Origin: Cyanobacteria bacterium HKST-UBA02
Lineage (GTDB): Bacteria > Cyanobacteriota > Vampirovibrionia > Obscuribacterales > Obscuribacteraceae
Length of the DNA stretch: 5,410 bases
Assembly: GCA_020431945.1 (NCBI GenBank)
Contig: JAGQHH010000679.1
Span: forward strand, 1-5,410
Direction: 5' to 3'
Positions 1-5,410 of the stretch are shown here, one piece after another. The notes beneath the pieces were generated by a model. It saw only the letters and a program-made list of their open reading frames with translations. It did no database searches and was not told the origin of the DNA. A program made the position numbers and the translations under genes. Position 1 is the stretch's first letter. Each line of letters begins with the position of its first letter.

Positions 1-41
1 CGACGCATGCCCCCTTACCCGATAGAATCTGTCTCTAGTCT

Positions 42-2198
42 TCAGGCCAGAGCATCCTCCCGGCCGGAGTCGAGCACGAATACATGGGAGGACCTGGTGC
101 TCTTCACCATGGTCTCGATAAAGCCCATATCAGGCTCGGTCTGCAGACCCATGACCTCGAGGTCCGACTGGGGCGCTTTGCTGATACAGGTCATCAGGTC
201 CCCGGATAGTATATGGCAGCTCGCCGAAGCCGGCAGGCGGCAGGCTTCGATGATGTTCTCGAGATAGAGCCTGGTCTGCTCCTCCTTCTCGGAATCGGAG
301 ACTGCGCTGATCAGATTGAGCCGGGCGTTCCAGGCCCTGGCCATCTGGATGCTGAATAGAATCGCCAGGTGCATGGCACCACGATGAAGCGCCCTGGCCA
401 GGTCCTCGTCCTCTTCCGGGCGCACCCAGAGATTGATCACCTGGCGTCTGCCATAGCCTGACTTCTCGTGCTCGGCAAGAAGCAGGACCCCGACCCTGGC
501 TCGTCGCGCTTCCGAGACTATGCGAAGACATTCGTCATGACGCTCGATGACATCGGGCACCCGCAGAACCATGACATTTGGCCGGAAGAAAGCGCTCTGC
601 AGGGCTTGCAGTCCGGTGACCGCCCCGTTGAAGTAGTCGGTGCAATCGATGGTGGACCAGGTGGTGAAAAGCTTGTCCCGGCGAAAATAATTGCCCAGGC
701 TGGCAATCTCCGGACCGAGCTCCTCGGCGGTGCGGGCGGTAGCCAGACCGAGAAGCTTGAGGGAGCCCTCAGGCCGACCGAGATCGAGCAAGAACTTGTA
801 TTCCCCGGCAATCTCGCTGGGATCTTCCAGAGGCACGAGAATATTGGGCTTCCAGGTCCTGGGATTGTCCCGATCGAATACGCTCAGACGCACGAATGCC
901 CAGGCAGCCATGGCTTCGAAGAAGCTGCTTCGCGTATCGCAATCTTCCTCGCCGACATTGTGCCCGACCAGATAGACATAAATCGACACCACCAGGGCGC
1001 AGGCCACCAGCGAAAAGACGGGATTGATGATGAACATGGCGAAAACACAGCCCACCGCCCCGATAAGCGGCACTATCCTGGGCACCATCAGACTCGGTCT
1101 GAAACTGAGAAGTCCCAGACTGCTCTCGAGAAGGACTATGACATTGAGAGCGCAATAAGTAATCAGGAAAAACATGGTGATGAGTGCCGCAATGTCATTG
1201 AGATTGCGCATGAGAAGCCCGGCACAGACGATCAGACTGGTGGCCACAAGAGCGTTGCGGGGCTCGCCACTGGCACTGGTGGCGGCGAACCAGGAAGCGC
1301 CGGGAAGTAGCTGCTTGGCGCCCATAGCCTGAAGAATACGAGGGGCTCCGACGAAAGACGAAAGCGCCGAGGAAAATGTCGCACCGAGAAGCCCCGCCAG
1401 AACAGGCGGTCCCCATAGAGAGCGCTCGATCAAAATCGTATAGTCCGAGCGCAACTCCTCGGGCAGAGCAGCGTGAGCGCACCAGAGCGCCAGGAAGATA
1501 TAGATCACCGAGCTCAGCAAAATCGCCGAGAGGGTCCCCAGAGGAATGCTGCGCCGGGGATTGGTGAGCTCGCCGGACATATTGGCACCAGCCATGATAC
1601 CGGTGGTAGCCGGGAAGAAGACCGCGAAAACCGCCCAGAAATTAGCGTCGCTGAAATTGCCCCAGAGCTGCTCGGCGCTGACGATTGGGAAATGTTTCAC
1701 CGGACTGGCGAAAATCGCGCAAAGCGACACGGCGATTATGGTGAGAATCAGGTACTGAATTCGAAAAGCAAAGCCGGCACTGACGAAAGCCACGCCAAAG
1801 ACGACCGCGAAAGAGAGAAAATCCACCAGCAAGGGGTTGTGGTCCGGAAAGACCCACATCCAGCCGTCTCTGAAGCCGAAAACATACATGACCACAGCCA
1901 GGGACTGGCTGAAAAAGAGAGGAACCCCGAGAGAGCCTGCCACCTCCCGGCCCAGGGAGCGATACATGATGGCGAAGGGTCCCCCCGCCTCCATCCGGGT
2001 GTTAGTGGCCACACAGGCCAGGGACAGCCCCGTAGTCGCTGTTATAAGAACCGAAAGACCGATTATCAGAAGCGCGCCCAGGACACCGGCATTACCCACG
2101 ACCCAGCCCAGACGCAAGTACATGATCACGCCCAGGATTGCCAGCAGGGTCGGGGTGAAGACTCCTTCGAAGGTGCCGTAGGTTCTACGAGCCGTCAA
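42..2198 (-). CDS. SLC12-type cation-chloride cotransporter-like permease (APC superfamily)
   Basis: Predicted inner-membrane secondary transporter of 718 residues, related to animal Na-K-Cl and K-Cl cotransporters. Seen: about 12 hydrophobic segments between residues 15 and 412, then a hydrophilic C-terminal domain of about 300 residues. Family signatures are TM1 GVFTPTLLAILGVIMYLRLG (12-31), TM3 MYVFGF (104-109), TM6 FFPATTGIMAGANMSGEL (194-211) and TM8 ATFSSALSSFVGAPRILQ (273-290). Recalled from published NKCC1/KCC structures: the TM3 Tyr (Y105) and TM6 Pro/Thr (P196, T199) match K+ ligands, and A273/S276/S277 match the NKCC-type Na+ site. The TM1 Asn of the animal K+ site appears to be Ala20. 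The long regulatory N-terminus of eukaryotic members is absent, as is usual in bacteria. The C-terminal domain has the SLC12-like stretch GLQALQSAFFRPNVMVL (529-545). The start is TTG, chosen because GAGGA lies 7 bases upstream and an in-frame stop lies at 2229-2231. Substrate is inferred; an amino-acid or polyamine permease is less likely. Confidence 0.9.
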   Translation of the reverse strand: MTARRTYGTFEGVFTPTLLAILGVIMYLRLGWVVGNAGVLGALLIIGLSVLITATTGLSLACVATNTRMEAGGPFAIMYRSLGREVAGSLGVPLFFSQSLAVVMYVFGFRDGWMWVFPDHNPLLVDFLSFAVVFGVAFVSAGFAFRIQYLILTIIAVSLCAIFASPVKHFPIVSAEQLWGNFSDANFWAVFAVFFPATTGIMAGANMSGELTNPRRSIPLGTLSAILLSSVIYIFLALWCAHAALPEELRSDYTILIERSLWGPPVLAGLLGATFSSALSSFVGAPRILQAMGAKQLLPGASWFAATSASGEPRNALVATSLIVCAGLLMRNLNDIAALITMFFLITYCALNVIVLLESSLGLLSFRPSLMVPRIVPLIGAVGCVFAMFIINPVFSLVACALVVSIYVYLVGHNVGEEDCDTRSSFFEAMAAWAFVRLSVFDRDNPRTWKPNILVPLEDPSEIAGEYKFLLDLGRPEGSLKLLGLATARTAEELGPEIASLGNYFRRDKLFTTWSTIDCTDYFNGAVTGLQALQSAFFRPNVMVLRVPDVIERHDECLRIVSEARRARVGVLLLAEHEKSGYGRRQVINLWVRPEEDEDLARALHRGAMHLAILFSIQMARAWNARLNLISAVSDSEKEEQTRLYLENIIEACRLPASASCHILSGDLMTCISKAPQSDLEVMGLQTEPDMGFIETMVKSTRSSHVFVLDSGREDALA

Positions 2199-2205
2199 CA
2201 GTGAA

Positions 2206-2210
2206 TCCTC
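2206..2210 (-). promoter_or_regulatory. Ribosome binding site deciding the TTG start of the permease
   Basis: On the minus strand GAGGA is followed by seven bases (TTCACTG) and then the TTG codon at 2198-2196. The first residues after this TTG (TARRTYGTFEGVF) lead straight into the conserved TM1 motif of the family, so a later start would remove conserved sequence. No ATG or GTG lies between this TTG and the upstream in-frame stop at 2229-2231. The CTG just before the TTG is the only nearby alternative. Confidence 0.75.
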
Positions 2211-2242
2211 GGAAGAGCGTAGCCGGTTCTAGATCTTACCCG

Positions 2243-2271
2243 TTTATACCAGCCATTGAGGGCGACCTGAA
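2243..2271 (-). promoter_or_regulatory. Candidate sigma-70-type promoter for the permease gene
   Basis: On the minus strand TTCAGG (2271-2266, 3 of 6 matches to TTGACA) is followed by a 17-base spacer and TATAAA (2248-2243, 5 of 6 matches to TATAAT). Transcription would begin near 2236, about 38 bases before the TTG start codon, leaving room for the ribosome binding site. The spacing is ideal and the -10 is good, but the -35 is weak, so this is a by-eye prediction only. Confidence 0.35.
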
Positions 2272-2366
2272 GCGGCGACTCGTCAAGCCCTGATTTTCCT
2301 GCCACCACTCGGTCACGCATAGAGGAATATGCTGAACACCTTCGGCAGACTGAATACATTCGGTGT

Positions 2367-2370
2367 GGAG
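2367..2370 (+). promoter_or_regulatory. Ribosome binding site of the 129-residue hypothetical gene
   Basis: GGAG lies nine bases before the ATG at 2380, and a second purine run (AAAGGG, 2372-2377) lies closer. With the in-frame stop at 2371-2373, this fixes ATG 2380 as the first possible start of the frame. It is one of the main arguments that this small frame is translated. Confidence 0.5.
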
Positions 2371-2379
2371 TAAAGGGCT

Positions 2380-2769
2380 ATGAAATGGAGAAACGGGCGT
2401 CAGGGAGGCAATGTACAAGTGGACTGTCTCGGTCTGCGCGCCGACCTGGGCAGCCCTGAAGCTGATGCTGCTTTCGCCTGCCAGGAAGAGGTCAACAACA
2501 TCCGATTTGACATGATGAAATCCATGAACATACTTCGGGCACTCAAAAGCGGAGATAGCGATTTCGGCATAGGAAGCAAAGCTATCGAAAGACTTGCCGA
2601 TTCCAGCCTCACACAGCAGATACTGGAATTCCAGCTACAAAAGCAAGAGCAAGCACTTCGGCTACAACCGGACAATCCGCCTCCCGGAAAAGACACCTTC
2701 AAAGAACGCCTGAGAGAATTCAAAGAGCAAGTCCACATCCCGGAAAGCTCGCAGAAGCATTTGTATTGA
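2380..2769 (+). CDS. Hypothetical soluble protein, 129 residues
   Basis: Not recognised. The product is hydrophilic, with no signal peptide or membrane segment. A mixed N-terminal part (1-38) is followed by a probably helical region (39-58, VNNIRFDMMKSMNILRALKS), a Gly/Ser-containing turn, then a Gln-rich, probably amphipathic helix (79-96, QQILEFQLQKQEQALRLQ). A Pro-rich linker (98-102) and a charged C-terminal helix (106-117) complete it. It may be a small helical or coiled-coil protein. Support for a real gene: ATG with GGAG nine bases upstream (2367-2370), an in-frame TAA just before (2371-2373), a balanced charged composition, and a spacer otherwise unaccounted for. The overlapping minus-strand frame is Ser/Cys-rich and looks like a shadow. 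It uses more ATA, AGA, CTA and CAA codons than its neighbours, which suggests an orphan or recently acquired gene. It is divergent from the permease gene and convergent with the membrane protein gene, so it is transcribed alone. Confidence 0.6.
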   Translation: MKWRNGRQGGNVQVDCLGLRADLGSPEADAAFACQEEVNNIRFDMMKSMNILRALKSGDSDFGIGSKAIERLADSSLTQQILEFQLQKQEQALRLQPDNPPPGKDTFKERLREFKEQVHIPESSQKHLY

Positions 2770-2804
2770 TTCGAACTCTCCACTCGAATGATTCTTCAAA
2801 CTAT

Positions 2805-2856
2805 ATCAAAACGGCTGGTGATATCTTTTGAGGAATAATTTTCGGGCTGTTTTGAT
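2805..2856. repeat. Outer 11-bp inverted repeat interleaved with the 15-bp stem
   Basis: ATCAAAACGGC (2805-2815) can pair with GCTGTTTTGAT (2846-2856): ten Watson-Crick pairs plus one G-T pair. Its right arm lies inside the loop of the 15-bp inverted repeat at 2817-2874, and its left arm lies just outside that stem. The arms therefore run in the order A, B, A', B'. Two shorter local hairpins use the same letters: ATATCA/TGATAT (2803-2808 with 2819-2824) and TTTTGA/TCAAAA (2850-2855 with 2860-2865, loop of four). All lie in the non-coding convergent spacer. Confidence 0.6.
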
Positions 2857-2874
2857 GCTTCAAAAGATATCACC
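2817..2874. terminator. Perfect 15-bp inverted repeat, possible bidirectional terminator
   Basis: GGTGATATCTTTTGA (2817-2831) is the exact reverse complement of TCAAAAGATATCACC (2860-2874). A further G-T and G-C pair can extend the stem inward to 2833/2858, leaving a loop of 24 bases. It lies between the stop codons of two convergent genes (2769 on plus, 2893 on minus), where a shared terminator is expected. Against a classical intrinsic terminator, the stem is AT-rich (10 of 15), the loop is long, and no T tract follows directly. On the minus strand only TTTT appears, six bases after the stem; on the plus strand there is none. The repeat is certain; the terminator role is inferred. A remnant of a repeat family or a protein-binding dyad is possible. 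Confidence 0.45.
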
Positions 2875-2892
2875 GGAAACTTCGTAATGGGA

Positions 2893-4569
2893 TCACTTCC
2901 GAATCAGGATGACTGCCGCGTCGTCTTTGTAGGAGACCTGCCAGTCGGGGCTTTCCATGAGCTTTCCGGAAAGGGGTGTGGAGCGAAGGAGAAAGACCCA
3001 GTCGAAGCCGTAGCGATCGAAGATCTTCTCCCAGCCCGGAGAAAGAGTGGCCATCTTGAAATAGTCGTCGACCAGAGGCGCTCCGTACATGTCGAAACGG
3101 GTGTCGATGAAAACCCGGGGCATTTTCTCGGGCGGCTCGATCCTTCTGGGATCCGTCGCCAGAAGAGGCTTCACCCGGGTGTTGAGGTGCCAGATGATCA
3201 TGTCGCCGATCTGCGGATCGTTGAGCCCCCTGCCCGGTGGCATGTTTTCACGAAAGTGTGTCAGAGCCTTGTAAGGCGCCGGGAATGAGATGCTGCTCTG
3301 AGGAATGGTGGGCTCCATGACCCGGCTCGAGATGAGATAAATGCCCAGCAGCGCGCAAATAACCGAAACGCTAATAGGCAGGTGATCTGAAGTGAGCTCG
3401 AGGAGCTTCGCCTGGACGCCTGCCCAGAAGCCCTGGCGCTGGCTTTCGGCAGAGCCTCGCCGCAGCCAGGCAGCTTCGCTTATTAGATAGAGCGTGCAAA
3501 AAGGGATCATCCGGCGGCAGATTATAGCGCCACCAATGGCGATGACGATTCCGAGCACGGAAAAGCCCCAGCTGAAGGGCGCTTTGCCAGCAGATTTCCA
3601 GGCAAGCAAGCGGCGACCGAGAATCGTCGAGAGAATTCCCGAAACAAGCAGGAAAGGATAATAGGTCCACTGGGTGAGGTCCCCCGTCCCCAGGGGCTTG
3701 AGCTCCACGATATATTTGTTGATCGGCGAGAAGAAAAGCCCGGGCAAGTAAGTCCAGAGAGCCAGGCCATAAGGATTGATGCAGCAAACTGCAAAACCGG
3801 CAGCCAGACTGCTGAAGGTGAAACGAAGAAGCTTCCCGTAGAGAGGATCTTTTTTGACGATTGCCTCGATCCCGATGCCGACACTGAACACCGTCCCGAC
3901 GATGAGTCCGAAAACGAAGCCTGTATGCATGTTCGCCCAGATCAGCATGATCAGGGGATAGAGAAAAACCAGCCGACTCGGCTCTTGCTTATCTTCGAAA
4001 TCTTTGCGGTAGAAAGTGAGCCCGATGAGAAGAATAATCAGGAGGAAATAAGAGAAGACCTCCGGTCTCGCCAGGAAATGGAAAGATGAAGCCACCACCG
4101 CCAGGATCACCAGGAACCCGCCTGATATGAGCGGGCTCTTGAGATAGCGGAAGATGAACAGGGGACCGAGGAGCATGGAGCAGACAAGCAGCATGGCCAC
4201 CAGCCCCACCAGCCCGTATCCGGCGCCGAGCAGATAGGAAAGATAGAAGATCAGCTCGCTGAGCCATTGATAAGCGACGAAGAGCCGACCGGCACCGGCG
4301 GCAGCGCCACCACTGCTGGCGCCAGAGAAAAAGCCGTAGTCGATGGCGCCATCCGGGCCGAGAGCCGGAAAAGTGTAGGAGAACGGGTCTACCCGGGGTA
4401 CCTGATGAGTCTCTACGATATGATGCCCTACAGCCAGGAGCCAACATGTATCGGGATCATGGAGACACGATCCGGCCACGAAAGCACCGAATATGAAGAC
4501 GAAGAGGAACAGAAAGACAATCAGACCCCGGGCGGCCGCGGTCTCGAAAAGAGCCGCCACTACTCCCAC
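2893..4569 (-). CDS. Polytopic membrane protein, GT-C glycosyltransferase-like
   Basis: Membrane protein of 558 residues with about ten hydrophobic segments. An N-terminal helix (about 16-33) is followed by an external-loop motif HDPDTCW (37-43) and [11 protein letters not shown] (57-67), then [10 protein letters not shown] (101-110). Further landmarks are [10 protein letters not shown] (165-174), [11 protein letters not shown] (211-221) and [10 protein letters not shown] (263-272). The last membrane segment is at about 396-415. A soluble, probably extracytoplasmic tail (417-558) carries IDTRFDMYG (488-496) and [11 protein letters not shown] (518-528). This order matches a widespread, poorly characterised bacterial family often annotated as hypothetical or GT39-like. 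The early Asp-Pro-Asp motif recalls the catalytic acidic loop of GT-C enzymes using polyprenyl-linked sugars, but enzyme activity is inferred. A Gly/Ala/Ser-rich stretch (81-94) interrupts the motif region. The GTG start at 4569 overlaps the guaA end by 10 bases and has no clear ribosome binding site. GTG at 4560 (TAGTG, preceded at 2 bases by GGGAG) is an equal alternative giving 555 residues. Confidence 0.8.
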   Translation of the reverse strand: MGVVAALFETAAARGLIVFLFLFVFIFGAFVAGSCLHDPDTCWLLAVGHHIVETHQVPRVDPFSYTFPALGPDGAIDYGFFSGASSGGAAAGAGRLFVAYQWLSELIFYLSYLLGAGYGLVGLVAMLLVCSMLLGPLFIFRYLKSPLISGGFLVILAVVASSFHFLARPEVFSYFLLIILLIGLTFYRKDFEDKQEPSRLVFLYPLIMLIWANMHTGFVFGLIVGTVFSVGIGIEAIVKKDPLYGKLLRFTFSSLAAGFAVCCINPYGLALWTYLPGLFFSPINKYIVELKPLGTGDLTQWTYYPFLLVSGILSTILGRRLLAWKSAGKAPFSWGFSVLGIVIAIGGAIICRRMIPFCTLYLISEAAWLRRGSAESQRQGFWAGVQAKLLELTSDHLPISVSVICALLGIYLISSRVMEPTIPQSSISFPAPYKALTHFRENMPPGRGLNDPQIGDMIIWHLNTRVKPLLATDPRRIEPPEKMPRVFIDTRFDMYGAPLVDDYFKMATLSPGWEKIFDRYGFDWVFLLRSTPLSGKLMESPDWQVSYKDDAAVILIRK

Positions 4570-5410
4570 TCGATAGTAGCAGGCGGCTTCGAGGTGATGT
4601 CGTAGAGGACCCGATTGACCCCGGGGACTTCGTTGACGATGCGGTTCGAGATAGTCTCGAGCAGGTCATAGGGAAGCCGCGCCCAGTCGGCGGTCATGCC
4701 ATCCTCCGATGTGACTGCCCGGATAACGATCGGATTCTGATAGGTGCGTTTGTCCCCCATCACCCCTACGGATTTCGTAGGAAGGAGAATACCGAACATT
4801 TGCCAGACCTGTCTGTACATTCCATGGGCTTTGACCTCCTCCCGGATGATCCAGTCGGCTTCCCGGAGGGTTTTCAGACGCTCTTTGGTGATCTCGCCGA
4901 TCACCCGGATAGCCAGACCCGGTCCCGGGAATGGATGGCGCACGATGATCCCCTCGGGAACGCCCAGCTCGCCGGCGGCCAGACGGACCTCGTCTTTGAA
5001 GAGCTTGGCGAAGGGCTCCACCAGCCGGAATTGAAGGTCCTCGGGAAGACCGCCGACATTATGGTGAGACTTGATTTTAACGGCGATGCGCTCACCGGTC
5101 TTGGGGTCGATCCGGTGTCCCGCCGACTCGATGACATCGGGATAAAGAGTCCCCTGGGCGAGGAAGTCGAAGGGTCCCAGAGCCTTGGACTCATGCTCGA
5201 AGACCCGGATGAATTCGGCGCCGATTGTTTTGCGTTTCTCCTCGGGATCGGTGATGCCTTTCAGCTTATCGATGAAACGATCCCGGGCTTTGACGAAATG
5301 AACGTGGATGTTGAATTCGTTCTCGAATTTGTTGACCAGCCATTCAGGCTCGTTTTTCCGCATGAAACCCTGATCTATGAACATGCAGGTGAGCTGATCG
5401 CCGATCGCTT
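4560..5410 (-). CDS. guaA: GMP synthase (glutamine-hydrolysing), C-terminal half, cut by window edge
   Basis: GuaA makes GMP from XMP, ATP and glutamine in the cytosol, the last step of guanine nucleotide synthesis. About 283 residues are visible; the family is usually around 510-540, so the glutaminase domain and the ATP-binding SGGVDS loop lie beyond 5410. The frame is open to the edge and begins [20 protein letters not shown], the conserved segment after that loop, so the internal ATG at 5384 is not the start. Also visible are [33 protein letters not shown] (XMP/ATP-site region), [29 protein letters not shown] and the dimerisation domain ending KPPATIEWE, the canonical C-terminus. Nothing essential is missing from this half. 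Its wording is closest, from memory, to cyanobacterial GuaA. The TAG stop (4562-4560) overlaps the start region of the downstream membrane protein gene, indicating one transcript. Confidence 0.97.
   Translation of the reverse strand, partial: AIGDQLTCMFIDQGFMRKNEPEWLVNKFENEFNIHVHFVKARDRFIDKLKGITDPEEKRKTIGAEFIRVFEHESKALGPFDFLAQGTLYPDVIESAGHRIDPKTGERIAVKIKSHHNVGGLPEDLQFRLVEPFAKLFKDEVRLAAGELGVPEGIIVRHPFPGPGLAIRVIGEITKERLKTLREADWIIREEVKAHGMYRQVWQMFGILLPTKSVGVMGDKRTYQNPIVIRAVTSEDGMTADWARLPYDLLETISNRIVNEVPGVNRVLYDITSKPPATIEWE

Noticed and set aside
1..20. Possible minus-strand gene start: ATG at 8-6 preceded by AAGGGGG
   Set aside because: Only two codons fall inside the window and the purine run is almost adjacent to the ATG, so it cannot be supported from this sequence.
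468..1310. Long plus-strand open frame (280 codons) antisense to the permease gene
   Set aside because: Its translation is Gly/His/Gln/Glu-rich with no recognisable family, while the opposite strand encodes a clearly conserved transporter over the whole span. It is a shadow caused by scarce TTA, CTA and TCA codons in the real gene.
1473..2204. Second long plus-strand open frame (243 codons) antisense to the permease N-terminal half
   Set aside because: Low-complexity, highly charged translation without domains, opposite the best conserved membrane segments; same shadow explanation.
2261..2279. Direct repeat GGCGAC (2261-2266 and 2274-2279) in the divergent spacer
   Set aside because: Six-base repeats are expected by chance in GC-rich sequence and there is no third copy.
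2333..2360. Possible promoter TGAACA, 16 bases, TACATT for the hypothetical gene, with ACACC/GGTGT arms around it
   Set aside because: Both boxes match consensus at only 4 of 6 positions, the leader would be about 13 bases and overlap the ribosome binding site, and the dyad arms are five bases. Not above chance.
2236..2418. Minus-strand open frame of 60 codons in the divergent spacer
   Set aside because: No recognisable protein character, and it overlaps both the start of the plus-strand gene and the candidate permease promoter.
2400..2783. Minus-strand open frame (127 codons) opposite the hypothetical gene
   Set aside because: Ser/Cys/Leu-rich translation typical of a shadow frame. The plus-strand frame has the better composition and a ribosome binding site.
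1..5410. Novel defence, mobile-element or CRISPR-type system
   Set aside because: No transposase, integrase, reverse transcriptase, nuclease, toxin-antitoxin pair, repeat array or RNA gene is recognisable; the recognised genes are a housekeeping enzyme, a transporter and an envelope-type membrane protein.

Overview
This is ordinary bacterial chromosome of moderate-to-high GC (judged by eye), with four protein genes and short spacers. The best lineage clue is the partial guaA at the right edge. Its visible half reads like cyanobacterial-type GMP synthetases ([11 protein letters not shown] near the edge, then [16 protein letters not shown]). No photosynthesis gene is visible, and the other genes fit many environmental bacteria. 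A cyanobacterial-lineage organism, possibly a non-photosynthetic relative such as Vampirovibrionia, is a low-confidence guess from memory of these families.

Layout from left to right: (1) 42-2198, minus strand, a complete 718-residue cation-chloride cotransporter-like permease (SLC12 type, APC superfamily). It has 12 predicted membrane segments, a long cytosolic C-terminal domain, and a TTG start supported by a strong ribosome binding site. (2) 2199-2379, a 181-base divergent spacer with a plausible promoter for the permease. (3) 2380-2769, plus strand, a 129-residue soluble protein of unknown function. (4) 2770-2892, a 123-base convergent spacer holding a perfect 15-bp inverted repeat interleaved with a second, 11-bp one. 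(5) 2893-4569, minus strand, a 558-residue polytopic membrane protein resembling GT-C-type glycosyltransferase-like proteins. (6) 4560-5410, minus strand, the C-terminal half of guaA, cut by the window edge.

The guaA gene and the membrane protein gene overlap by up to 10 bases and are probably co-transcribed and translationally coupled; the inverted repeats lie just after this pair and could end its transcript. The permease appears to be transcribed on its own. I see no shared pathway joining the genes: GMP synthesis, ion transport and a putative envelope-glycan function are simply adjacent. No mobile element, CRISPR array, RNA gene or defence-like cassette is recognisable. The items most worth a second look are the interleaved inverted repeats, the orphan small gene, and the conserved ion-site residues of the permease.
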